This document shows positions 43,306-51,353 of a stretch of 64,000 nt of DNA, in pieces. The notes below the pieces were generated by a model. That model did not search any database, was not told where the DNA came from, and saw only the letters and a list, made by a program, of their open reading frames with translations. Source of the stretch: Amycolatopsis saalfeldensis (lineage in GTDB: Bacteria; Actinomycetota; Actinomycetes; Mycobacteriales; Pseudonocardiaceae); the NCBI RefSeq assembly GCF_900110575.1, contig NZ_FOEF01000004.1, positions 248,001 to 312,000 on the forward strand, written 5' to 3'. A program made the position numbers and the translations under genes. How positions within the stretch are numbered: the first letter of the stretch is position 1; each line of letters opens with the position of its first letter.

Positions 43306-45150
43306 TCACTCCTCGGCCAGCGAAGCCAGCACGCCTTCCCCGTACTTGGCCAGCTTGTTCTCGCCGACTCCGCTGACCGTGCCGAGTGCCTCCAGCGATC
43401 TCGGCCGCTCGGTCGCGATCTGGCGCAGGGTCGCGTCGTGGAAGATCACGTACGCCGGGACGCCCTGTTCCTTCGCCGTGGCGGCCCGCCAGGCGCGCAG
43501 CCGCTCGAACAGCGGCGCCGCCTCCTGCGGCAGCTCGACCGCGGCGGTCTTGCCGCGGGTCCGCGACGTGCGGGCGCCGGCCGGGCGCTCCGGCTCGCGC
43601 CGCAGCATGACTTTCCGCGAGCCGCTCAGCACTTCCGCGCTGGCCTCGGTCAGCACCAGCGAGCCGTAGTCGCCCTGGACCGCGAGCAGGCCCTGGGCCA
43701 GCAGCTGCCGCACGACCGCGCGCCATTCCGACTCGTGCAGCTCGGTGCCGATGCCGAACACCTTGAGCGTTTCGTGCTGGAACTGCGTGACCTTCGGCGT
43801 GGTCTTGCCCAGCAGGATGTCGGTGAGCTGGCCGGCGCCGAAGCTCTGCCGCCGCTCGTTGCGCAGCCGGACGACGGTGGAGAGCAGCTTCTGCGCCGGG
43901 ATCGTGCCGTCCCACTGCTCCGGCGGGGTCAGGCAGGTGTCGCAGTTGCCGCACGGCTGCCCGGCCTGGCCGAAGTAGTTGAGGATCTGCACGCGGCGGC
44001 ACTCGACCGTCTCGCACAGCGCCAGCATGGCGTTCAGGTGCGCCGCCTGGCGCCGCCGGTGTGCCTCGTCGCCCTCGGAGCTGTCGATCATCTTGCGCTG
44101 CTGCACCACGTCCTGCAGCCCGTACGCCAGCCACGCGGTGGACGGCAGCCCGTCGCGGCCCGCGCGGCCGGTCTCCTGGTAGTAGCCCTCCACGGACTTC
44201 GGCAGGTCGAGGTGCGCGACGAAGCGGACGTCCGGTTTGTCGATGCCCATCCCGAACGCGATCGTGGCGACCACCACCAGCCCGTCCTCGCGCAGGAACC
44301 GCGACTGGTTCGCCGCGCGGACGCGCTTGTCCAGCCCCGCGTGGTACGGCACCGCCGGGATTCCGTTCTGCACCAGGAAATCCGCGGTCTTCTCCACCGA
44401 AGCGCGCGACAGGCAGTAGACGATGCCCGCGTCGCCCTTGTGCTCGGTGCGCAGCAGCTCCAGCAGCTGCTTCTGCGGCGAGGCCTTGCCGACGATCCGG
44501 TACTGGATGTTCGGCCGGTCGAAGCTCGCGACGAAGTGCTTCGCGCCGTCGAGGTTCAGCCGCGCGGAAATCTCCTTGTGCGTGGTCTCCGTGGCGGTCG
44601 CGGTCAACGCGATGCGCGGCACGTCCGGCCAGCGCTCGTGCAGCGAGGACAGCATCAGGTAGTCGGGCCGGAAGTCGTGGCCCCACTGGGACACGCAGTG
44701 CGCCTCGTCGATGGCGAACAGCGCGATCTTCCCCCGGTCCAGCAGCCGCACGGTCGACTCGACCGAAAGCCGTTCCGGCGCCAGGTAGAGCACGTCGAGG
44801 TCACCGGAGACGAACGCCTCCTCGACCCGCTGCCGCTCGCCGAAATCCTGCGTGGAGTTGAGGAAACCCGCGCGCACGCCGAGGTTGCGCAACGCGTCGA
44901 CCTGGTCCTGCATCAGCGCGATCAGCGGCGAGATCACCACGCCGACGCCGGGCCGCACGAGCGCGGGAATCTGATAGCACAAGGACTTCCCGCCACCGGT
45001 GGGCATGAGCACCAGCGCGTCGCCGCCGGAGATCACGTGCTCGACGATCTCCGCCTGGTCGCCGCGGAAGGCGTCGTAGCCGAACACCCGGTGCAGGGTT
45101 TCGAGCGCGGAGGTGGGGGCGGCCGCCATGGCCGGGTCGGGGTGAGCCAC
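43306..45150 (-). CDS. recQ: ATP-dependent DNA helicase RecQ
   Basis: 614 residues. 3'-5' helicase for recombination and fork repair. Helicase motif I PTGGGKS, motif II IDEAHCVSQWGHDFR, motif III TATATET, motif V and VI (VVATIAFGMGIDKPDVRFV, YYQETGRAGRDG). The RecQ C-terminal zinc site follows with cysteines in ETVECRRVQILNYFGQ and QPCGNCDTC, then a winged helix and an HRDC domain (YVIFHDATLRQIATERPRSL). The GTG at 45150 is chosen because TAGAAT lies 7 nt upstream, as for a leaderless mRNA; an ATG at 45129 is the alternative. Confidence 0.97.
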   Translation of the reverse strand: MAHPDPAMAAAPTSALETLHRVFGYDAFRGDQAEIVEHVISGGDALVLMPTGGGKSLCYQIPALVRPGVGVVISPLIALMQDQVDALRNLGVRAGFLNSTQDFGERQRVEEAFVSGDLDVLYLAPERLSVESTVRLLDRGKIALFAIDEAHCVSQWGHDFRPDYLMLSSLHERWPDVPRIALTATATETTHKEISARLNLDGAKHFVASFDRPNIQYRIVGKASPQKQLLELLRTEHKGDAGIVYCLSRASVEKTADFLVQNGIPAVPYHAGLDKRVRAANQSRFLREDGLVVVATIAFGMGIDKPDVRFVAHLDLPKSVEGYYQETGRAGRDGLPSTAWLAYGLQDVVQQRKMIDSSEGDEAHRRRQAAHLNAMLALCETVECRRVQILNYFGQAGQPCGNCDTCLTPPEQWDGTIPAQKLLSTVVRLRNERRQSFGAGQLTDILLGKTTPKVTQFQHETLKVFGIGTELHESEWRAVVRQLLAQGLLAVQGDYGSLVLTEASAEVLSGSRKVMLRREPERPAGARTSRTRGKTAAVELPQEAAPLFERLRAWRAATAKEQGVPAYVIFHDATLRQIATERPRSLEALGTVSGVGENKLAKYGEGVLASLAEE

Positions 45151-45157
45151 CCGGCCG

Positions 45158-45163
45158 ATTCTA
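45158..45163 (-). promoter_or_regulatory. -10 element of recQ, suggesting a leaderless mRNA
   Basis: On the minus strand TAGAAT is followed by 7 nt and then the GTG of recQ. No Shine-Dalgarno is seen for either candidate start. The same spacing recurs at other genes in this window. Confidence 0.55.
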
Positions 45164-45314
45164 GGCCGGGGGCCCGACAGAGTTCGGCCGCCCTGGCCGT
45201 CCTGGCGCGAGTGTCCCGTTCACCGCGCCGGGCGTGACCCTCCGTGTCAGGCGGTTCTGTGATCCTTCCCCGTCCGGGCGGACGGGAAACCGGCCGCGGG
45301 CGCAGAATGGCCGG

Positions 45315-45743
45315 GTGCCCTTCGCCATCACCGACCTCACGGCGCACTTCGCCGGCTCTTGGCGGCTGTCGAGGGAAATCGTGGCCACCGACGGCGAGCC
45401 GATCGGCACGGCGGACGGCGAGGCGGTCTTCACGGTCGAGGACGGCGTGCTCGTCTACCGCGAGACCGGCCGGATGCGGCTCGGCGCGTACACCGGCCCG
45501 ATGAGCCGCACCCTGCGCTACCACCCGGCGGGCGGCGGCCGCGCCGCGGTGCACTTCGACCACGGCGGGTTCTTCCACGACCTCGACCTGAGCACCGGCG
45601 CCTGGGCGACCGACCACCCCTGCCGCGACGACATCTACCGCGGCGAGTACCTCGTGCTCGACGCCGGCCACTGGCGGCAGGAGTGGGTGGTCACCGGACC
45701 GGCCAAGGACCACGTGATCACCACCCGCTTCACCCGCGGCTGA
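45315..45743 (+). CDS. DUF6314 family protein
   Basis: 142 residues from the GTG at 45315. The pattern FAGSWRLSREIVATDGEPIG, GEAVFTVEDGVLVYRETGR, SRTLRYHPAG, FDHGGFFHDLDL, ATDHPCRDDIYRGEY and WVVTGPAKDHVITTRF is that of DUF6314, a small beta-barrel-like family of unknown role, perhaps lipocalin-like. CAGAAT at 45303-45308 lies 6 nt before the GTG, again a leaderless layout. It is followed by a VOC gene 22 bp on, so they may be co-transcribed. Confidence 0.78.
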   Translation: MPFAITDLTAHFAGSWRLSREIVATDGEPIGTADGEAVFTVEDGVLVYRETGRMRLGAYTGPMSRTLRYHPAGGGRAAVHFDHGGFFHDLDLSTGAWATDHPCRDDIYRGEYLVLDAGHWRQEWVVTGPAKDHVITTRFTRG

Positions 45744-45765
45744 GCCGGAACCGGAAGGACCCCTG

Positions 45766-46149
45766 ATGCGCATCGACCGCCTGGACCACCTCGTGCTCAC
45801 CGTCGCGGACGTCGACGCCACCGTCGTCTTCTACACGCGGGTGCTCGGCATGACCGAGGTGACGTTCAAGGGCGGTCGCAAGGCGCTGGCGTTCGGCCGG
45901 AGCAAGATCAACCTGCACCAGGCCGGGCACGAGTTCGAGCCGAAGGCCCGGCGCCCGGCCGCGGGCAGCGCCGACCTCTGCCTGATCACCACGGACACCC
46001 TCGACGAGGTGCAGGACGACCTCGCCCGCGCGGGCGTGCCGGTGGAGGAGGGGCCGGTGGAGCGCACCGGTGCGACGGGCCCGATCCTCAGCGTTTACTT
46101 CCGCGACCCGGACGGGAACCTGATCGAGGTCAGCCGGTACCTGCGCTGA
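45766..46149 (+). CDS. VOC-family protein (glyoxalase/dioxygenase superfamily)
   Basis: 127 residues. Two beta-alpha-beta-beta-beta modules: DRLDHLVLTVADVDATVVFY then RVLGMTEVTFKGGRKALAFG, and the second with LCLITTDTLDEVQDDL and VYFRDPDGNLIEVSRYLR. His8 and the Glu in LIEVS match metal ligands of the family. The last lines resemble bacterial virulence-type or fosfomycin-resistance-like VOC proteins, but no substrate can be named. It lies in a probable unit with the DUF6314 gene. Confidence 0.9.
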   Translation: MRIDRLDHLVLTVADVDATVVFYTRVLGMTEVTFKGGRKALAFGRSKINLHQAGHEFEPKARRPAAGSADLCLITTDTLDEVQDDLARAGVPVEEGPVERTGATGPILSVYFRDPDGNLIEVSRYLR

Positions 46150-46152
46150 GCC

Positions 46153-46320
46153 TCACCGGCGGCGGTTGCGCAGGAACACCAGCAGCACCACCACGGCCGA
46201 CGCCGCGCAGGCGAGGGCGATGAGCGCGGTCGCCCAGCCGGGGATCGGCACGCCGGCGACGCTGCCGGAGCCGGGCAGCACGGCGTACGACACCGTTTCC
46301 AAGCCCAAGCCCCCGTGCAC
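46153..46320 (-). CDS. Small single-helix membrane protein
   Basis: 55 residues from the GTG complementary to 46318-46320, which follows a good ribosome site (GGGAGGA). The chain is VHGGLGLETVSYAVLPGSGS, then a hydrophobic helix from about residue 26 to 49 (WATALIALACAASAVVVLL) and a basic end RNRRR. It has no signal peptide. The LPGSG-helix-RRR order resembles a sorting tail of sortase substrates, but the protein is too short to be a normal one. Function unknown. Confidence 0.6.
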   Translation of the reverse strand: MHGGLGLETVSYAVLPGSGSVAGVPIPGWATALIALACAASAVVVLLVFLRNRRR

Positions 46321-46501
46321 GGTGGTCCTCCCGATTCGCCGGATTCGCGCTGGTGCCCCGACGGTACCGCATCCGGCGGCGCCGGTACGGCCACTCGGCC
46401 GAAAGCGCTTGGCCTGACGGCGATTCGTGTTTCCCCGCCGCGCCAGGGGGAATCCAGCAGCCAACGGGGGGCTTCGACAACACCCAGAAGGAGTTCGTGC
46501 G

Positions 46502-47140
46502 ATGCCCACATGGCTGATCGTTGTCATCGTCGTGGTCGCCGTGGTGGTGATCGCCGCGGTGGCCTGGCTGGTGCTGCAGGAGACGCAGCGCAAACGGCTG
46601 CAGCGGAAGTTCGGCCCCGAGTACAACCGGGCGGTGGAGGAGAACGAGAGTCCCCGTGCGGCACAACGGGATCTGGCCGATCGAGAGCGTCGCCACCGGG
46701 AACTCGACATCCACCCGCTCTCACCGTCCACTCGCGAGCGCTACGCCCAGCGGTGGGCGCTGATCCAGGAGAAGTTCGTCGACCAGCCCGCGGGCGCCGT
46801 CGACGAGGCGGACGAGGTGCTGGTCTCGCTGATGGCCGAGCGCGGTTACCCCACCGAAGGCTACGACCAGCAGCTGTCGGACCTTTCGGTGCGGCATTCG
46901 AGCACCCTGAAGCACTACCGCGCGGCGCACGACACGCACACCCGGCACGCGGAGACCGCTCTGTCCACCGAGGAGCTGCGCGACGCGATGGTGCACTACC
47001 GCACCGTTTTCGAGGACCTGCTGACCGACGGCGCCGACCGTCCTCACGGGACCGATCGCGAGCAGGCCGCCGTGCGGGGCGGGAACCGCCACGAGGGCGG
47101 CAACGAGCGCAGCACCGACGAGCGCAACGGAGGACGCTGA
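46502..47140 (+). CDS. Membrane-anchored hypothetical protein
   Basis: 212 residues, ATG at 46502 after AGAAGGAG. A helix at residues 3-25 (WLIVVIVVVAVVVIAAVAW) anchors a charged cytoplasmic or outer part with REL and RKRLQRKFGPEYNRAVEE. A segment at about 80-115 (RYAQRWALIQEKFVDQPAGA then VDEADEVLVSLMAERGYP) recurs in the next gene. A polar, Arg/Asn/Gly-rich tail ends the chain. Proteins like this are widespread in actinomycetes without known function. The next gene begins 2 nt after the stop. Confidence 0.85.
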   Translation: MPTWLIVVIVVVAVVVIAAVAWLVLQETQRKRLQRKFGPEYNRAVEENESPRAAQRDLADRERRHRELDIHPLSPSTRERYAQRWALIQEKFVDQPAGAVDEADEVLVSLMAERGYPTEGYDQQLSDLSVRHSSTLKHYRAAHDTHTRHAETALSTEELRDAMVHYRTVFEDLLTDGADRPHGTDREQAAVRGGNRHEGGNERSTDERNGGR

Positions 47141-47141
47141 C

Positions 47142-47633
47142 ATGACCGACCACCAGACCCGCGGCCTGAGCACCGCCGACCTGGCCTCGACCGCACAGGG
47201 GAGCGGAACCCGGGACGTCGCCGACGAGCCGCGAAGGTCCAGTGTGGACACCGAAAGCCCAGTGCGCACCGGAGGATCACTGGACACTGTGGACACCGAG
47301 AGCACCGGGGAGGCCGGCGCCAGGTCCGGCGCGCACACCGCGGACCGGCGCGCGGCAACCGAAGACGCCCCGCCGCTGTTCGACGGAGAGGCCGTGACGA
47401 GCTTCCGTGGCCGTTGGCAGGACGTGCAGACCGGCTTCGTGGACGACCCGCGCCGCGCTGTCCGTGACGCCGACGAGCTGGTCGCCGCCGTGATCAGCGC
47501 GCTGGCCTCCTCGTTCGCCGAGCACAAGGGCGACCTCGAGGCGCAATGGCGCGACGGCGAGCCGGCCACCGAGGAACTGCGGGTCGCGCTGCGCCGGTAC
47601 CGCTCGTTCTTCGACCAGCTGATCGGCTCGTAA
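47142..47633 (+). CDS. Hypothetical protein, soluble paralogue-like partner of the preceding gene
   Basis: 163 residues, ATG at 47142 with GGAGGA upstream. The first 80 residues are polar and probably disordered. The second half (SFRGRWQDVQTGFVDDPRRA, VRDADELVAAVISALASSF, EELRVALRRYRSFFDQLIG) shares the W-x-x-x-Q-x-x-F-V-D-x-P...AD-E-V/L-V pattern and the closing RYR/HYRxxFxxL helix with the membrane-anchored neighbour. Translational coupling and this common module suggest the two products act together; the role is unknown. Confidence 0.82.
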   Translation: MTDHQTRGLSTADLASTAQGSGTRDVADEPRRSSVDTESPVRTGGSLDTVDTESTGEAGARSGAHTADRRAATEDAPPLFDGEAVTSFRGRWQDVQTGFVDDPRRAVRDADELVAAVISALASSFAEHKGDLEAQWRDGEPATEELRVALRRYRSFFDQLIGS

Positions 47634-47771
47634 CCGCGACCGGGTTTCTGCACGCCGGGCACCGGGCCACTCGGCTCGGTGCCCGGCTTCGCGTCCGGCA
47701 CTGGGCCCCGTCGTTTCCCCGGGGCATGATCGGGGTAGCAGACTTGAGGATCAAGCCGAGGAGGAACGCGG

Positions 47772-48278
47772 ATGAACGTGGCCGAAATGCTGGCAGACGG
47801 CTTCAGCCGGATCCAGGGGGTGGTGCACGGGGCCGTCGACGGCCTGACCGGCGAGCAGCTGACCGCCCGGGTGGGCCCGGACGCGAACTCGATCGCCTGG
47901 CTGGTCTGGCACCTGGCGCGGGTGCAGGACGACCACGTCGCCGGCGTCGCGGGCACCGAGCAGGTGTGGACCGCGCACGACTGGCACCGCCGCTTCGGCC
48001 TGCCGTTCCCGCCCGCGGACATCGGTTACGGGCACAGCAGCGCCGACGTCGCCGCCGTTCGGGCCGATTCGCCCGAACTGCTCACCGGCTACTACGACGC
48101 GGTGCACGAGCAGACCGTCGCCTGGCTCTCGGAACTCCGCGAGGCCGATCTCGACCGGATCGTCGACGAGCGCTGGGACCCGCCGGTGACGCTCGGGGTG
48201 CGGCTGGTCAGCGTCCTGTCCGACGACCTGCAGCACGCCGGTCAGGCCGCGTACCTGCGCGGCGTGCTCCTCGGCTGA
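47772..48278 (+). CDS. DinB-superfamily protein (mycothiol transferase-like)
   Basis: 168 residues, ATG at 47772 after GAGGAGG. Four-helix bundle with the histidine triad of the DinB group: IAWLVWHLARVQDDHVAGVAG in helix 2 and LQHAGQAAYLRG in the last helix. Actinobacterial members of this group use mycothiol or related thiols as S-transferases and isomerases. No neighbour points to a particular substrate. Confidence 0.88.
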   Translation: MNVAEMLADGFSRIQGVVHGAVDGLTGEQLTARVGPDANSIAWLVWHLARVQDDHVAGVAGTEQVWTAHDWHRRFGLPFPPADIGYGHSSADVAAVRADSPELLTGYYDAVHEQTVAWLSELREADLDRIVDERWDPPVTLGVRLVSVLSDDLQHAGQAAYLRGVLLG

Positions 48279-48305
48279 GCACGAGGCGACCAGGCCGAGC
48301 CCCGC

Positions 48306-48773
48306 TCAGGCGTAGCCCTCCGCGCGGTGGTCCGGGAGCCGTTGCGGACCGGGGCCGACCCGGCCGAGCTGGTCGCCCGGGTTGGCCAGGCGGCACTTCG
48401 TCAGGGACATGCAGCCGCAGCCGATGCAGTCGCTGAGCTGGTCCCGCAGCTGTTCGAGCTGCCGGATGCGCTCGTCGAGGTCATTGCGCCAGCACTGCGA
48501 AATCCGGTCCCAGTCGACCCGGGTGGGGGTGCGGTCGTCCGGCAGCAGGCCCAGCACCTCGCGGATCGTCGACAGCGGCATGCCCACCCGCTGCGACATC
48601 CGGATGAAGGTGACGCGGCGCAGCGTGTCGCGCCGGTAGCGCCGCTGGTTGCCCGCGGTGCGGCGGCTCCGGATCAGCTGCTCGTCCTCGTAGAACCGCA
48701 GTGCCGACGCCGGGACGCCGCTGCGGCGGGACAGCTCGCCGACGCTCAGGTCCGGCAGTTCGGTTTTCGTCAT
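48306..48773 (-). CDS. soxR: Redox-sensitive transcriptional activator SoxR
   Basis: 155 residues, ATG complementary to 48771-48773. MerR-family dimer: helix-turn-helix LSVGELSRRSGVPASALRFY, wing AGNQRRYRRD, a long coiled helix, and the 2Fe-2S site with Cys116, Cys119, Cys121 and Cys127 (CIGCGCMSLTKC). Oxidation of the cluster by redox-active compounds turns the protein into an activator; in actinomycetes such SoxR proteins respond to self-made or foreign redox compounds. A near-consensus SoxR box lies in the gap to the divergent FMN reductase gene, the expected target. Confidence 0.96.
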   Translation of the reverse strand: MTKTELPDLSVGELSRRSGVPASALRFYEDEQLIRSRRTAGNQRRYRRDTLRRVTFIRMSQRVGMPLSTIREVLGLLPDDRTPTRVDWDRISQCWRNDLDERIRQLEQLRDQLSDCIGCGCMSLTKCRLANPGDQLGRVGPGPQRLPDHRAEGYA

Positions 48774-48799
48774 GCCCTCAGTCTGCCCGGATGCGGGGC

Positions 48800-48830
48800 T
48801 TGACTTCAAGGGAGCTTGAGGTTTCAGACT
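48800..48830 (+). promoter_or_regulatory. SoxR box within a 19-bp-spaced promoter
   Basis: CTTCAAGGGAGCTTGAGG at 48804-48821 matches the known box CCTCAAGTTAACTTGAGG, with one outer mismatch and a different centre. It lies between TTGACT (48800-48805) and CAGACT (48825-48830), which are 19 bp apart. The long spacer is the hallmark of promoters activated by MerR-type proteins. It reads towards the FMN reductase gene. Confidence 0.9.
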
Positions 48831-48882
48831 GGGCCGGACGGCGGGAAGTCCTTTCCCTGCCGCGAAGCACAGGAGGAAAACA

Positions 48883-49476
48883 GTGTCGGAAGCTCCCGTC
48901 CGGGTCGCCGTGGTCGTCGGCAGTGTCCGGGAAGGACGGTTCGCGCCCACGGTGGCGAGCTGGTTCACCGAACAGGCCGGCCGGCACGGCGGATTCGAGG
49001 TGGACGTCGTCGACGTCGCCGATCTCGCGCTGCCACTGGTGATGCCCGGCCGCGGGTCGGCACCGGCCCCGGAGGTCGTCGAAGAGGTGGCGAACCTGAG
49101 CGCCCGGCTCGCGGCCGCCGACGCGTTCGTGGTGATCACGCCCGAGTACAACCACAGCTACCCGGCCTCGCTGAAGAACGTCGTGGACTGGTTCATGGCC
49201 GAATGGCGCGCGAAGCCGGTGGCTTTTGTTTCCTACGGCGGGATTTCCGGCGGCCTGCGCGCCGTCGAGCACCTGCGGCAGGTCTTCGCCGAACTGCACG
49301 CGGTGACGATCCGGGAGACCGTCAGCTTCCACGGCGCGCACGGGCAGTTCGACGAAAACGGCTCGCCCAAGGACGCGCCGGCCACCGCCGTCGCCGCGAA
49401 GGCGCTGCTGGACCAGCTGGAGTGGTGGGCCCGTTCGCTCGCCCAGGGCAGGGCCGCGCGCCCCTATCCCGCGTGA
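48883..49476 (+). CDS. NADPH-dependent FMN reductase family protein
   Basis: 197 residues, GTG at 48883 after AGGAGG. Flavodoxin-like fold: VVGSVREGRFAPTVASWF phosphate loop, VVITPEYNHSYPASLKNVVDW, and FVSYGGISGGLRAVEHLRQ. Family members reduce flavins, quinones or azo compounds. The divergent soxR and the SoxR box make induction by redox-active compounds likely, matching the quinone/flavin reductases in known actinobacterial SoxR regulons. A bidirectional terminator follows. Confidence 0.93.
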   Translation: MSEAPVRVAVVVGSVREGRFAPTVASWFTEQAGRHGGFEVDVVDVADLALPLVMPGRGSAPAPEVVEEVANLSARLAAADAFVVITPEYNHSYPASLKNVVDWFMAEWRAKPVAFVSYGGISGGLRAVEHLRQVFAELHAVTIRETVSFHGAHGQFDENGSPKDAPATAVAAKALLDQLEWWARSLAQGRAARPYPA

Positions 49477-49479
49477 CGC

Positions 49480-49512
49480 CCGGCGCGGGCGGATTCGCGC
49501 CGCCCGCGCCGG
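49480..49512. terminator. Bidirectional hairpin terminator
   Basis: CCGGCGCGGGCGG (49480-49492) pairs perfectly with 49500-49512 across the loop ATTCGCG. It occupies the 42 bp between two convergent genes and can serve both. Confidence 0.85.
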
Positions 49513-49518
49513 CGCCGG

Positions 49519-50670
49519 TCAGCCGCGGACGTGCGGGTAGTCCGGCGAACGGTGCTGGAACGCCAGGATCGCCGGGTTGTGCACGTGCCCTTCGCGGATC
49601 TCGATCGCGCGCCGGACCGTCTCGCTGACGTCCCACGCGGGCGGCCCGGAGAGCACCGGGCGCAGGTGCGGCAGCAGGGCCTCGCTGATGTCCCAGCTGG
49701 CCGAATCCCACAGGTACGAGGGGCTGTGGTCCACCGCGTAGTAGGTGACGTCGCCGCCGACCACGAACGCGGGATCGGTGAAGGTGGTCGGCCGCGCCCA
49801 GCTGAAGCCCATGCCCTCGTCGCAGGAGACGTCGACGATCAGGCTGCCCGGCGCGAACGCGGCCAGGTCTTCTTCGAGCAGGAACGTCAGCGGCGCGTCG
49901 GTGTCCTGCAGCACGCAGTTGACGACGATGTCGTGCTCGGCGAGGAACCCGGCCAGCGGCACCCGGCCGTGCTCGGTCAGCGCGTGGCTGCGGCGGGGGT
50001 CGCCGGGGTTGTTGGCGTCGTGCTCGAAGTGGACCATGTTCGCGGAGTGGATCGGCGAGCCGACCGCGGACAGGCCGCGGCCGGTGAGGACGTCGACGTC
50101 GTGGATGCCGAGCGCGTTCAGCGCCGTCACCGAACCGCGCGCGGTGGCGCCGAAGCCGATCACGACCGCGCGCAGCCGGCGGCCGTAGTCACCGGTCGAG
50201 CCGATCAGCTGCAACGCGTGCAGGACCGAGGAGTAACCGGCGATCTCGTTGTTCCGGTGGAACACGTGCAGGCCGAACGAGCCGTCGCCGTTCCAGTGGT
50301 TCATCGCCTCGAACGCGATCACGGTCAGCTGCCGGTCGATGGCCAGCTGGGTGAGCTTGTCGTCCTGCACGCAGTGCGGCCAGCCCCACAGGACCTGGCC
50401 GGTCCGCAGCTCCGCGAGGTCTTCGGGCAGCGGCTTGGCGAGCAGGACCACGTCGGTCTCCGCGATCAGCTCCTCGCGGGTGCGCAGGCCGGCGACGAGG
50501 CCGGCCAGCTGTTCATCCGGGATGCCGAAGCGCTCCCCGTAGCCTTGTTCGAGGTAGATGGTCGCGCGCAGGTCCGCGTCGATCCGGTCGAGATGGCGGG
50601 GATGGATCGGCAACCGCCGTTCGTTTTCCTTGCGCGAGCTGGAGATGACTCCGAGACTGAGCTGGTGCAC
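49519..50670 (-). CDS. N5-(carboxyethyl)ornithine synthase / alanine dehydrogenase-like protein
   Basis: 383 residues, GTG complementary to 50668-50670 after AAAGGGG. The N-terminal domain of the alanine dehydrogenase/transhydrogenase type (LGVISSSRKENERRLPIHP, LLAKPLPEDLAELRTGQVLWGW) is followed by a Rossmann domain (AVVIGFGATARGSVTALNALG, VDVLTGRG). Members include N5-(carboxyethyl)ornithine synthase, which condenses pyruvate with ornithine using NADPH, and saccharopine-dehydrogenase-like enzymes. The exact substrate is not proven. It stands between a terminator and the divergent DUF5994 gene. Confidence 0.82.
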   Translation of the reverse strand: MHQLSLGVISSSRKENERRLPIHPRHLDRIDADLRATIYLEQGYGERFGIPDEQLAGLVAGLRTREELIAETDVVLLAKPLPEDLAELRTGQVLWGWPHCVQDDKLTQLAIDRQLTVIAFEAMNHWNGDGSFGLHVFHRNNEIAGYSSVLHALQLIGSTGDYGRRLRAVVIGFGATARGSVTALNALGIHDVDVLTGRGLSAVGSPIHSANMVHFEHDANNPGDPRRSHALTEHGRVPLAGFLAEHDIVVNCVLQDTDAPLTFLLEEDLAAFAPGSLIVDVSCDEGMGFSWARPTTFTDPAFVVGGDVTYYAVDHSPSYLWDSASWDISEALLPHLRPVLSGPPAWDVSETVRRAIEIREGHVHNPAILAFQHRSPDYPHVRG

Positions 50671-50836
50671 GTTGGCCCCTTTGCTAGAGACAAGTCTTAA
50701 CACAGAACGTCGCGCGGATGGCGGGGTGTAGTGTTCGGGGCAGCCCCAGAGCATTTCGCGCGCAGGCGCCTCTGCCCGCGCCGGCCTCGGGCGACCAGGC
50801 CGGCCGGTTCGCCCGGCCGGGGACGGGAGCGCCGGC

Positions 50837-51307
50837 ATGCCGTCGGGCCCGCAAACAATCACCACCGCACCGGAAAACACCGCCCAGGGCAGGGAAACCA
50901 CGGCCGCGGCTGACCGGGTGCGGCTCAAGCCCGAAGGCCCGTCCTCGGGTCAGGTCGACGGTGCCTGGTGGCCGCGTTCGGACGACTTCGTCGCCGAGCT
51001 GCCGGCCCTGCTGGCCGAGCTGGAGCCGTCGCTGAAACGTGTCGAACACGTCACCTACAGCCTCGCCGATCGCGCCGTGGTCGCGCGCCGGCTGCCGGAG
51101 AACCGGTTGGTGCGCCTGGAAGGATTCCGGGCCCAGACCGCCGGCACCGTGACCGTGGTCGGCCCCGAACGGCGGCTGACCCTGCTGGTCGTCCCACCGG
51201 CCACCGATTCCGTGCTCGCGCACCGGGTGCTGAAAACCGCGGCGGAAAAGGGGAATTCGGCGACCGTCGAAACGCTGCTGGCCGAATGTGACGCGCCGGG
51301 ACGGTAG
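50837..51307 (+). CDS. DUF5994 family protein
   Basis: 156 residues, ATG at 50837. The core RVRLKPEGPSSGQVDGAWWP and RSDDFVAELPALLAEL is the DUF5994 signature, followed by EHVTYSLADRAVVARRLPEN and a hydrophobic strand RLTLLVVPP. The family is almost confined to actinobacteria and has no known function. The first 25 residues are a polar extension. It is divergent to the dehydrogenase at 50670. Confidence 0.82.
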   Translation: MPSGPQTITTAPENTAQGRETTAAADRVRLKPEGPSSGQVDGAWWPRSDDFVAELPALLAELEPSLKRVEHVTYSLADRAVVARRLPENRLVRLEGFRAQTAGTVTVVGPERRLTLLVVPPATDSVLAHRVLKTAAEKGNSATVETLLAECDAPGR

Positions 51308-51353
51308 GTCGCGGTGAGTCCAAGCCTGGCGGGAGCCGCGGGCGGGGCCTTTC

